Translations under genes and position numbers: made by a program
The notes under the pieces: generated by a model
Told to the model about the DNA's origin: nothing
What the model saw: the letters and a program-made list of their open reading frames with translations, nothing else
The model's database searches: none
Assembly: GCA_013176395.1 (NCBI GenBank)
Contig: JABMLP010000033.1
Span: 62,001-126,000, forward strand
DNA length: 64,000 bases
Source: Venturia oleaginea
Lineage: Eukaryota; Ascomycota; Dothideomycetes; Venturiales; Venturiaceae
Reading direction: 5' to 3'
In this document: positions 35,518-44,526 of the stretch, in pieces
Layout: each line of letters begins with the position of its first letter
Position numbering within the stretch: position 1 is the stretch's first letter

Positions 35518-36641
35518 ACGTAATTCACTAGCGAGCGGGCCACACCACCGAGCGGGCTACCGAATCGATCATTTCATCTTTGCAAGCCTCTACACCACCA
35601 CCTCATGCCTTCTAAAGCCCAGCAAGAAGGCCGATTACTTCTTGCTCTTCAAGCCTATCAAAAAGGCCAAATCACAACTATTTGCCAAGCTGCATTAGCT
35701 TATAATGTACCATACAGTACCCTCAAATATCGCCTCTCTGGACGCGTTGCACGCGTCGAAACGCGCGCAAACAGCCACAAACTTACTCCCACAGAGGAAG
35801 AAGTCTTAACTCAATGGATCATCTCAATGGATAATCGAGGCTATCCTGCTCGAGTCTGTGCAGTACAGAATGCGGCGAAATTACTGCTTCAACAACGCGT
35901 CGGTCCCTCAGCCTCAATCGGTATCAACTGGTCTGCCAGGTTCATCAAGCGACAGCCTACCCTGCAATCGAGATTCAATCGCAAGTACGATTATCAGCGT
36001 GCTCAATGCGAAGATCCAGAGCTTATCGGAGCCTGGTTTCGGCTTGTGAGTAATACAGTTCAGAAATACGGCATTCAAGAGGATATCTATAACTTCGATG
36101 AGACTGGCTTTGCAATGGGTATTGCAAGCACCTCACGCGTCGTTACTACCTCAGATCGACGGGGCAAGCCACCTCAATTACAGCCAGGCGATCGGGAGTG
36201 GGTTACAGCAATTGAAGCGACTGTTGGCAGATGAGAATGAGAAATTGAGAGCAGCGAATGAGAGGCAAAAGAGGAAGAGAGCAGTCAAAAAAAAGCAGAT
36301 CTCAAAGAAAATAACACTTACAGTTGCAGAGGCACAAGGCCTGATGGAGAATACTGTACAGCAGCCTATACAGGCAAGTGTTGCTCCTATACAGCAAACA
36401 GTTGTTGCAACAGCCTCGTCATCAAGTAGTGCAAGTCAAGGGAATTGCTTTGGTTTACCTAGTTGTTTTGTATGTAAGGGCTTTGACCATGCTGCGAGCG
36501 ATTGCCCTAAATATCGATAATCTTCTGTATAATAGATAGTCTTGATTAATTAAGGCGTTGTGGTGGTGTAAGCTTGCAAAGATGAGATGATCGATTCGGT
36601 GGCCCGCTCGGTGGTGTGGCCCGCTCGCTAGTGAATTACGT
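35518..36641 (+). mobile_element. Fot1/pogo-type DNA transposon, internally deleted (element 3), inside chromovirus pol
   Basis: Inverted repeats of about 70 bp: the left end begins ACGTAATTCACTAGCGAGCG at 35518 and the right end is its reverse complement ending at 36641. TA precedes it (35516-35517). The expected right TA is displaced by a 52-bp hairpin and appears at 36695-36696, where pol coding resumes. Total length is 1124 bp. It is inserted at the TA of a Tyr codon in the integrase region. Confidence 0.88.
35605..36520 (+). pseudogene. Fot1/pogo transposase of element 3, core deleted
   Basis: The frame from the ATG at 35605 gives 209 residues: an HTH domain (LAYNVPYSTLKYRLSGR), a CENP-B/Tc5-type domain (KLTPTEEEVLTQWIISMD to RKYDYQRAQCEDPE) and the first catalytic Asp in YNFDETGFAMG. 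It stops right after PGDREWVTAIEAT. The C-terminal part follows in another frame (36098-36520): coiled coil RLLADENEKLRAANERQKRK and zinc knuckle CFVCKGFDHAASDC. The deletion removes the second and third catalytic Asp, much as in elements 1 and 2. Confidence 0.85.
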
Positions 36642-36642
36642 T

Positions 36643-36694
36643 GATGTGACGGCACGGCACGTGACCATTAGGTCACGTGCCGTGCCGTCACATC
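36643..36694. repeat. 52-bp perfect hairpin (24-bp arms, 4-nt loop)
   Basis: Left arm 36643-36666 (GATGTGACGGCACGGCACGT and four more bases), loop ATTA at 36667-36670, right arm 36671-36694. All 24 positions pair. It is bounded on the right by TA (36695-36696) and on the left by T at 36642, next to the terminal ACGT of Fot1 element 3. A minute TA-inserting MITE that landed in the target duplication is the simplest reading. Confidence 0.9.
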
Positions 36695-36720
36695 TATGCA
36701 CTTCTTCAACCCAACAAGGC

Positions 36721-37370
36721 CCCAGTTATGGCATTGGCAAGAGTAGGTGCGCGACACAGTAAGTAGTAAGGACGCATAGAAGGAGCCTATTGGCGGCAAA
36801 TCCCCTCCCTGTAAGCTAGCAGACGTAGCCTTGAGCCTCTCCCCAGACTGTTGCGTCCCAGTTATGGCATTGGCAAGAGTAGGTGCGCGATATAGCAAGC
36901 AGGGAGAGCGACTAGCAGCAGATAGGCTCCGACTATAAGACGACAGGTCTACAACACAATCGGTGCGACACGATACGGCAGCTGCTAGAGAACCTCATCT
37001 ACTATCGTCTCCGCAAACCGTCCTGCTGCAAGCTGATGTCCAGAGCCTTGAGCCTCTCCCCAAACTGTTGCGTCCCAGTTATGGCATTGGCAAGAGTAGG
37101 TGCGCAACACAGTAAGCAGTAAGGACGTATAGAAGGAGCTTATTGGCGGCAAATCCCCTCCCTACAAGCCAGCAGACGTAGCCTTGAGCCTCTCCCCAGA
37201 CTGTTGCGTCCCAGTTATGGCATTGGCAAGAGTAGGAGCGCGATATAGCAAGTAGGGAGAGCGACTAGCAGCAGATAGGCTCCGACTATAAGACGGCAGG
37301 TCTATAGCACGATCGGCGCCATACAATACGGCAGCTACCAGACAGCCTCGTCCACGGGCATACCCGGAGT
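36721..37370. repeat. 353-bp tandem repeat, about two units, with an internal sub-repeat
   Basis: The phrase CCCAGTTATGGCATTGGCAA starts at 36721, 36857, 37074 and 37210. First to third and second to fourth are both exactly 353 bases apart, and the alternate copies share longer contexts (GGACGxATAGAAGGAGC after copies 1 and 3, GGGAGAGCGACTAGCAGCAG after 2 and 4). So the unit is about 353 bp, with a shorter phrase repeated inside at 136-bp spacing. Confidence 0.85.
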
Positions 37371-37863
37371 ATCACACCCAAGCAGCGAAATCACGACTAC
37401 GATGGTTACTATTGTCTCCAGCATCACACAACCAAATACACCGCCGCATAGGAATCTGGTGCAAGGCAACTTTCACAAGCAGAAACATACTTAGGGAACC
37501 CATTGGCCTTGAGGGATAAGGCGAAACAGATAGACAAAGCTGAGCATTAGAGGGAGACTGTAGGTAGAAGGATAGCGAAACACGAGGCATTGCCTCTTGA
37601 GTCTACATAGCACAGATATACTAGCAGAATAACCAGTATCTACAAGAGCCAGCGGGCATTTGGAGATACTGGTTAAGGGAAAAGAGGGAGGACGGAGGGG
37701 ACAGCTGGTCTTGTTTCAGTGAACGGGGCGAAGTGGGGCGCGGTGGATTATATAATCTATCACGTGTCGGCTGTCTGATGAAGTCCTCCTAACCGGACAT
37801 AGCTGCGTGATTAAGCGGCTGCAACCGAGTAGGATAAAATCAATCAATCAATCAATCAATCAA
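36721..37863 (+). mobile_element. 1.14-kb non-LTR-like insertion with 15-bp target duplication and (AATC)n tail
   Basis: TCAACCCAACAAGGC occurs at 36706-36720 and again at 37864-37878, bracketing the insert; with one copy removed the chromovirus integrase frame is continuous. The right end is an (AATC)n run (about 37837-37863) directly against the second copy. A variable-length target duplication and a simple-repeat 3' tail are typical of target-primed non-LTR elements (LINE or SINE), so orientation is taken as plus. No open frame has a recognisable domain. The left half is a 353-bp tandem repeat. It could be a 5'-truncated LINE 3' end or a SINE-like element. Confidence 0.75.
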
Positions 37864-37878
37864 TCAACCCAACAAGGC

Positions 37879-38998
37879 ACCCGACGGTGCATGGAAGACC
37901 ATATCGATGGACTTCGTTGGACCATTGCCACCTTCTCCGAACTTGGATAGTGTTCAGTTTGAACATATCATGGTTGTGATAGATCGACTCACGAAGTACG
38001 CGATCTTGATCCCACTACCGAAAGGCTGTGACACGCAATACTTGGCAGGAGTATTTGTGCGGGATGTCGTCAGCAAGCATGGCATTCCTGATAGTATCAT
38101 CTCGGATCGAGACAGCCTCTTTACCTCTCATTTTTGGAAAGAGATCTGTGAGATGTTAAAGATCAGAAGAAGCTTATCAACAGCTTACCACCCTCAAACG
38201 GATGGACAAACAGAAAGAACGAATCAGACAATGGAACAGTACCTTCATATCTACGTCGATGACGATCAAAGCAATTGGGTATCGCTTTTACCTCTTGCAG
38301 CATTCGCTTATAATGCTACTGTTCAGGACACAATCAAGATGTCACCATTCTTTGCTAACTTTGGACGAGAACCTCAATTAAACCTCTTACCCACAGAAGC
38401 AACCGTTGTTGCCTCTGAGTTGTCACGGCTTCAGGAGCAATTGAAGCGTGACATTACCTTCTTGAATATGCGCATGGCGATGCGTACGAATCAGAAGAGA
38501 ACAGTGGGACCTGTTCTTAAGAAGGGGGATAAATTTTACCTATGACGACGCAACATCAAGACGAAACGACCAAGCGAAAAACTTGACTTCCAGAAGCTCG
38601 GTGCTTTCGAAATCGACGAAGTCAAAGGTGCAGTCAACTACAAACTCAAGCTACCCAAGGGAATGAGAATACACCCGGTGTTCCATATCTCCTTGCTTGA
38701 ACCAGCACACCCAGACGCCCCGTTTGACGAAAAAACAATACTCCAAGGCGATCAACTTGAGCCTGAGTATGAAGTCGAAACAGTTCTTGATCACGCTATT
38801 ATACGACATCAGCACAAGTACCTCATCAAGTGGAAAAACTATCCTACATCGGAAAACACTTGGGAACCTATGTCACACTTGTCGAACTCTCTCCAAGCTC
38901 TGCGGGATTTCCACCGGGCAAATCCACAGCACTCCAGTCCACCGTCCCTGACCCGTCTGGAGAAAAGAAAGAAGCAAAGTCGGAAGGCTCAGAAGTAA
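37879..38998 (+). pseudogene. Integrase core and chromodomain of chromovirus pol
   Basis: Continues the pol frame after the nested insertions. The DDE core has the first Asp in SMDFVGPLP, the second in SIISDRDSLFTSHFW and the Glu in STAYHPQTDGQTERTNQTME. One stop codon interrupts the frame near 38543 (after KKGDKFYL), then it reads on through KLPKGMRIHPVFHISLLEPA to a C-terminal chromodomain (VETVLDHAIIRHQHKYLIKW, then TWEPMSHL). Chromodomains of this type steer integration towards heterochromatin marks. The last 131 bases overlap the antisense ORF. Confidence 0.85.
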
Positions 38999-39461
38999 CG
39001 ACTTCACCGCGCCTCCGCTTCGAGCTTCGCCTCTCTTCATCCTCCTCCTCCAACTCGTCCAACAAACAAATCGTTTTCGATTTCGCTCTCTCATGAGCCT
39101 GTTTCAGGATATGCTCGTTACGCTTAATCCGCTCCAACAACGTCGACTGCTTCTTTTGCCGACGAACGACCTCTTCCATCATCATCCGAACCTCGTCATT
39201 CGCTACTGACAGCTTTTCCTTATCCTCAGCAATTCTCTGTTCCTTTTCTTCGCGAGTTTTGTCCAGCGACTCCCACGACACTTCAACACACGGTTTCCCC
39301 AGTCTCTTGCAGCTAGTGCATTTCGTTGAGCGCGTGGACGGAATTATGATGCAAGTGCGGTTATTTTCGAAACAAAGTTGACAGGAGAAAAGCGCAGGCT
39401 CTCCGTAGGTAGAAATTTCTTTGACGGACCTTTTGCGGTCTTGAGTATGTTTGGAACTCAT
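38868..39461 (-). CDS. Antisense ORF of the chromovirus: Zn2Cys6-like cluster plus coiled coil
   Basis: An intact 197-residue frame from the ATG at 39461, convergent with and overlapping the last 131 bases of pol. The N-terminal part has six Cys spaced CX2CX6CX10CX2CX6C (CQLC...C...CTSC...C, residues about 28-57), which fits the GAL4-type binuclear zinc cluster. It is followed by basic and helical sequence with strong coiled-coil character (EEKEQRIAEDKEKLSVANDE, VVRRQKKQSTLLERIKR). The C-terminus is Ser/Glu-rich. The sense pol frame has many stops whereas this one has none. Antisense or extra genes have been reported in some fungal gypsy elements; I cannot confirm that this is one of them. 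Function is unknown; DNA binding is inference. Confidence 0.65.
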   Translation of the reverse strand: MSSKHTQDRKRSVKEISTYGEPALFSCQLCFENNRTCIIIPSTRSTKCTSCKRLGKPCVEVSWESLDKTREEKEQRIAEDKEKLSVANDEVRMMMEEVVRRQKKQSTLLERIKRNEHILKQAHERAKSKTICLLDELEEEDEERRSSKRRRGEVVTSEPSDFASFFSPDGSGTVDWSAVDLPGGNPAELGESSTSVT

Positions 39462-39572
39462 TGGGCTGCGGGGCTCGTGCCACCTTAAGTAAGCGCTGAG
39501 GGACCAGCTTACTAATAAGGAGGGCTAACAAATCCATCGCGTCCCACTTCGCCTTGCTCAATGTAAACAAGA

Positions 39573-39754
39573 CCAGCTGTCCCTCACCTTCAGATCTGTG
39601 GGCACGGCCAAGAACTGTGGGAACTGTGGGAATATCACGTGACTCCTGCACGTTCTATTCTCCTTTAAGACTGACCCCGTCGCACCAGTCTCGTTATCCA
39701 ACCATTCTTTGCGAGTCCTGCCTTCCTGCTCTTCAGCCTTGAGGTGATCTGTAA
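39573..39754 (-). repeat. Inverted partial copy of the LTR-like repeat at 4893
   Basis: Read on minus it begins TGTTACAGATCACCTCAAGG at 39754 and follows the start of the repeat at 4893-5115, then diverges. On minus it lies upstream of the antisense Zn2Cys6-like ORF, in the orientation of an LTR promoter. Read on plus it ends CTGTAACA and could be the end of a 3' LTR of the chromovirus. Both readings remain open. Confidence 0.6.
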
Positions 39755-40456
39755 CAAATCGTAGGAAACGCTATCCTTTAGATCGCACCCGTACTTAAAA
39801 TGATTTTATTTGTTACTAGGCTCACCCTTAATAAACATAGCTTAGCACGTCTCCGTAGCCCCTGGAAGCTCCTAGGAGCGTGGTCTTCGGCCATGCCTTC
39901 CGCTAGACGAAAATCAATACTACTTACTTCTACTACTACTACTTCACACGACATCATCCATCTTCCACCCGGATCTCAACGCGACTGACCATCCGATGTA
40001 TGTCAAGTCTAGTGATGGTGTTGCGGGGGCGACGATGCTTGACGACTTCTTTAGCGCCGGGAAATTTCGACGTTTGTCCATGGCCAACCATCGCGTTCCC
40101 ATCACTTCTGAGAGCGCCAAAACGTGAGGTCCTCTGTGGAAACGCTGTGCTGCCATTGCTGGGACCTTGTCTTTATTCCTCGCTCCAGCAATGACGACAG
40201 TAAGCCTGCACGCTTTCGGCGCGTATCAGTTTTTCTGTATACATAACCGCCAACAGTGACATTAATGACCAGCTGATGAGACGGCTCACGATTGAAAACC
40301 CTTTCTTAACCTTCCTTTAATTTCTCAACTTCATTTTCGAGCTTTACTCTGCTAATCTCTAATGATGCGATTCAATCATCCAAGGTCAGTCGATATCCAG
40401 CCTCGCAATGTCAAACTTGGTCTAATCGGAATGGTGTGCTGCAGCTTATCAGAAAT
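39755..40456. other. Intergenic region between the repeat island and the CFEM gene
   Basis: Promoter and leader region of the CFEM gene. No open frame above 70 codons and no recognisable repeat. Confidence 0.5.
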
Positions 40457-42454
40457 ATGCTTATGAGCTTTACATCTCTGCACATATACGCGCTTCCATT
40501 CTTTTCCCTCCCTCGATTGCTGGTGTTTGCAGGATTACCTTCTCCACTCCAAAACCAAGTCCCAGTCTGTGCTCAGCCTTGCCTCGTTGGCTTTCTGCAA
40601 CAAGACTTCCATACCTCGGTTTGTCCAGACTCGACCGATTTAGACTGTCTCTGTTCGCATTATGACTCTGATGGATACACGCTTGGAGAAAGAGCCTACG
40701 CTTGTCTTTATACAACAGGCTGTACGCAGGCATCTCGATCAAACGGAACTACAATATTCTCGTTGTGTACGAACAGAAGCAATGCTGTCACGCCTACGCA
40801 TAAGACGTTACTCATAACAGCGACCCCGATAATGACCAGCTCTACGGTGAGCATTGCTGTTGTGAAAACCACGTCTCCTACCACCTTCTCTACAACGTCA
40901 ACAACAAGATCTACATCTAGCGCCGCTTCTGCCACTTCAACGAGCTCGGGGGCAACATTTTCCCCAGGTCCAGATAAAATGCCTGGCAACATCTCCTTAA
41001 CAATGGCTCAAATCGCCGGAATCACCATTGCCGCAGCCGCTCTTCTGATCTTGACTGTTGGAATTGCATGCTGTTTGATCTTCGTTCGAAAGAGAAACAA
41101 GAGGTTGGAACTAGAAGATCAAAAGGTTCTGATTTACGAGACCTCGCCGGATTCTCCGCACAATCCGCATGTTCTCTCCGCGCATAGGAAAGACCCTAGG
41201 AGTCGGACCGCTGGTATTGGAATTATACCTTTGCAGCGGTATTCACCAGAACCACGGCCACAAGAGCAGCAGCGAACTTGGCCACGGTACTATCCTGTTG
41301 TGCCTGATGAGAGGGCAATCGAAGCCATTGTGAACCAGATTCCGCCACAACCTCCCGTTCGACCGTCGAGCCATTCTGGGAGACGAAACTCACACGAATA
41401 CCAGAGTCAGCAGGACCCACGCATTATCCATCCACCAGTCCAAGCCCGCTCAAGGCCCCCAAAACCATCGCCTTTGAAGATTCCCCAGACTCTTCAGCCT
41501 TGCAAAGACTTCGGCCCAGTCAGTGCGACGACGGACTTTGAGGAAGACGATCCAAGCCTACGGCCACGCTCAAATTTTGCGGGTTCAAGACCAATGAGTG
41601 GCATGGACTTTGGAGAATGGCCTAAACCACCTGTTTTTGCTGCTCCTTCGCCGCCGAAAACATCACGGCCTCCCGCTTTGACTATCGTAATCCCAAAAGC
41701 GGTTCAAGCCGTGCCAATACCCCTTCCGCTGGCTCCACAACGGCCTCCATTGGCTCGACACGATGCCACTCAGCAAGTGCCGCCTCGACAATGGCCACTT
41801 GCACCACCATCCCAAAGTCAACAATCGAGCTACAGCTCTGCGATAGCTTCTTCGCAAGCCCTAGGTGCCTCGACTGGCCCTGGGACCTCACAAGCTTCCG
41901 AAAGATCAGCATTGAATTCTCGACGTCCTTCAAAGAGCAGTGCACGCTCTGATTCTCTAGCCTCCTATACTTCGTTCGAGTCAATGGGATCGGACGATGA
42001 TCCAACGCCACCGAAGGAGGAAGACAAACGCCTATCTCCTGTTCACGAAAGCCCCGTGTCGTACCTTCGCTATCCAAAAATCCCTCGAGCGTCGAATCAG
42101 ATTGTCCCTCGCACACCACCAAGCCAATGGGCTAGAGAGAGTGGTGTCTCCTCATTGGGCTCCCCGTTCATGGGATCACAAGGAAGCATGGCCTCACCCG
42201 ACTGGAACCTGAGCTCAAGAACATCTCCAAACTGGAACACTTCGCCTTCTCCAGTTGTTAAACAAGGCATCGGCAATAAACTGTGGAAGACGGAAGTTTC
42301 TCCCCGAGAAACAAAACCACAGTATGCGGCCTGGGGCACTCCAAACTCGCCCCCGATGGCCATGAGCGGGGTGGATAGTCCTGGGTTTGGTGTCATGCCT
42401 AGACTGACGCCGAAGAAGAGGGGCGGGGATTTGGTTCTGGATGTTAGTCGGTAG
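40457..42454 (+). CDS. CFEM-domain single-pass membrane protein with a Pro/Ser-rich cytoplasmic tail
   Basis: One exon, 665 residues from the ATG at 40457 (a second ATG two codons on is equally good). A signal-peptide-like start (LHIYALPFFSLPRLLVFAG) is followed by eight Cys between residues 38 and 104: PVCAQPC, SVC, DLDCLC, YAC, TGC, SLC. This is the CFEM pattern. CFEM proteins are fungus-specific surface proteins, some binding haem, others linked to sensing or host interaction. A Ser/Thr-rich stalk (about 110-175) leads to a membrane helix (IAGITIAAAALLILTVGIAC, about 186-206) and an RKRNKR stop-transfer signal. The remaining 450 residues are a Pro/Ser/Arg-rich cytoplasmic tail with many SxxxP and PPxP motifs. 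No GPI signal, so it is a receptor-like or sensor-like layout; the function is inference. Confidence 0.85.
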   Translation: MLMSFTSLHIYALPFFSLPRLLVFAGLPSPLQNQVPVCAQPCLVGFLQQDFHTSVCPDSTDLDCLCSHYDSDGYTLGERAYACLYTTGCTQASRSNGTTIFSLCTNRSNAVTPTHKTLLITATPIMTSSTVSIAVVKTTSPTTFSTTSTTRSTSSAASATSTSSGATFSPGPDKMPGNISLTMAQIAGITIAAAALLILTVGIACCLIFVRKRNKRLELEDQKVLIYETSPDSPHNPHVLSAHRKDPRSRTAGIGIIPLQRYSPEPRPQEQQRTWPRYYPVVPDERAIEAIVNQIPPQPPVRPSSHSGRRNSHEYQSQQDPRIIHPPVQARSRPPKPSPLKIPQTLQPCKDFGPVSATTDFEEDDPSLRPRSNFAGSRPMSGMDFGEWPKPPVFAAPSPPKTSRPPALTIVIPKAVQAVPIPLPLAPQRPPLARHDATQQVPPRQWPLAPPSQSQQSSYSSAIASSQALGASTGPGTSQASERSALNSRRPSKSSARSDSLASYTSFESMGSDDDPTPPKEEDKRLSPVHESPVSYLRYPKIPRASNQIVPRTPPSQWARESGVSSLGSPFMGSQGSMASPDWNLSSRTSPNWNTSPSPVVKQGIGNKLWKTEVSPRETKPQYAAWGTPNSPPMAMSGVDSPGFGVMPRLTPKKRGGDLVLDVSR

Positions 42455-44526
42455 AGGGTTACAGGTGTAGCGGATTTTTCTTTCATTTCTTCCATATACC
42501 CGATTCTTGTTTCTATCGTTTTTGGTATTTGGTCTGGGGCATAGCGTAGCGTTGGTGGCATTTTTTTTCGAATTTTATCGTGGACAGATCTAGAGTTGTC
42601 CTTTTTTTTGTTCATAAAATTTTCAAATCACTTCAAAGTTCAAGGAGATATTGACAAGATGGACTACTACATTCCAATTTTCATCTCAGGTAATATACAA
42701 CTAACGAGCATGCATCAACACAACTCCGTTTATATGAGAAAGCAGTGTTATAGCTAGTCTAATAGACAAGAGTCAGAGTATCCTCCTCACTCTAGAGTAT
42801 CGCAACAATCACCCAACAATGGCTCGGCACAAGCGACCAGACCGAGTGCCAAACGCCAGGCCAGCAACAATAAAACCACGTCCTTCTCCAGCGCCGACCG
42901 ATTGTAAACCCCAACTTGTGCAGAAGATTGGATGGTGCCCAGAAGATATACAAAATACGCTTGAGAGCAAGTAATGCCACATCCTGGTCATGGAACCAGC
43001 AATTCAAGGCCCTATACATGCCCTCAACATAGCTTATAAGGCTTAATCAGGGATCGATATTGACAGATGTCCGACAATTTTTATTCGAAAACCGGCCGGG
43101 GATTTATCGAAAGCGGTCCCGGGAAAGATTGTTCCAAGGCAGCTGGATTGTGCGTTCGAATGTAGAAGCCGCACTGTATAACCTATTGGTATATTGACAC
43201 GCTTGCAGAAACCAACTCATCTCTTCCGCGGTTCGAGACCATGGTCAGGCAACGGCATTGAAATCGACGAAGACATGGTACCCATCGCCTTCTTCCTCGA
43301 TAACCCTCGCGACGGCCACAGAACCATCTATCGGGCACGCTATCTTGAGAAAATGTGTAATAACCACCTCCAGGCGGAACGAAAATGACCACGGAATTCA
43401 GTTCCTGGGCGGAGAGGATATCCGTTGCGATGGATTTCTTCATCATTTCATTATGAGCATGAGCAGGTGAGGCTGTTGGTGATTGATACTAGGCGATTCC
43501 TGGATCAGGGTATTTACCATGTTCTAAGTTTGTATGAGGTGGGATTCGTGGATGGTGTGTATGATCGTGAGGCGGATTCGGATATATGCCGTATCTGATG
43601 ACAGGGTACGAGAATGAGGTCTTTGAAAACTGTGGGGCTCAATATGGAGCTGAGTTCGGGCTGGAGTACGGGGACGAGTACGTTTATGAATATGGGGATA
43701 TACCTGCTCTCACGATGGTAGAGGTAAGGACTGCAAAGCGGGTGGCGTCAACGTATGGCTCTCATTTTGTGGCGTCAACTGCTTATCCATTCCGCCAGAA
43801 ACTAGCAACAACCTGACTCCAGAATTGCAACGAAAGAGGTGGGATTGATTGCGGGTATCCTAAGCGAGAGGGCACGAATCGAAGACTACGCCAAAGTCGA
43901 AAAGATTGCGAGCGACTTCCTGTTCACGGAAGGGTTTGTGGAGATGAAGCAGATGATACTTCTTCTGCGGCTGTTGGCGAATCATATCTATGGGGATGTT
44001 GTCGAGGGTACGGAAGAGAAAGATGCTGAAGACGGAAAGCTAGTCAGGAATAGAGTGGTTGAAGAGGAAGCCGAGGAAGTTAAGGTAGAGGAAGGAAGAA
44101 AAGCTTGGTGGAGAAGAGCCATGGAATTCTGGGCGGAGTGTCAGTTCCGGGTGAAAGCATTATTTTTAGCTACTAATGTTGCTGCTAATCGTGGTTGAGC
44201 CGGAACAACCTTTTCTTGCGAATCAATTCTTGGACATGTCAGGAGAAATTCTTTCAATTGCTAAGGGTATAATAAATCCAACTGACCGCTGTATTTTAAT
44301 TTTCTTTGTGTCTATGATTGGTGTTGAGTGCTCTATGTATGAGGTATTGTATGTCAATAACTGTTGAGGAAGTACGGGATTGTAGAGCCATCCCATTCCA
44401 GCAAGCATTCATTCCAAGACAACTTGGCAAATCTCCAGCAGTGTAATAGACATCTCGAAACCCACCCTTCTATACTTTCATACATTCTCCATCAATACCG
44501 ATCATTTCGTTGCCTTCTATCACCAT
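42455..44526. other. Gene-poor stretch; a possible decayed or unannotated small gene near 43190-44198
   Basis: Plus-strand frames at 43194-43388, 43586-43816 and 43839-44198 might be exons of one gene. A CTGACTCCAG acceptor-like site at 43813-43822 precedes the last frame, which would give about 120 residues ending in an acidic and Lys-rich helix (EEEAEEVKVEEGRKAWWRRA). The layout vaguely recalls BTB-domain proteins, but I see no BTB signature and the joins need stops to be skipped. I therefore do not call a gene. 42455-43180 looks non-coding. Confidence 0.3.

Larger units (their letters stand above)
31206..39461 (+). mobile_element. Decayed Ty3/gypsy retrotransposon of the chromovirus type, with three nested insertions
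   Basis: Domain order is gag, CCHC knuckle, aspartic protease, reverse transcriptase, RNase H, integrase and chromodomain, all on plus. This order with a C-terminal chromodomain defines chromoviruses. Multiple frameshifts and stops show that it is dead. The integrase region is split by foreign DNA at 35518-37863: a deleted Fot1 element, a 52-bp hairpin, and a 1.14-kb insert with a target duplication. Removing these restores a continuous reading from the zinc-finger Lys-Pro codons (near 35515) through the codons at 36695-36720 to 37879. An antisense ORF overlaps the 3' end. Convincing LTRs of its own could not be identified, so both outer boundaries are approximate. This is a fungal transposon, not a virus of animals or crops. 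Confidence 0.85.

Noticed and set aside
43194..44198. Possible BTB-domain gene in three exons
   Set aside because: Joins require skipping stops, and no BTB signature is readable; described only as a gene-poor stretch.
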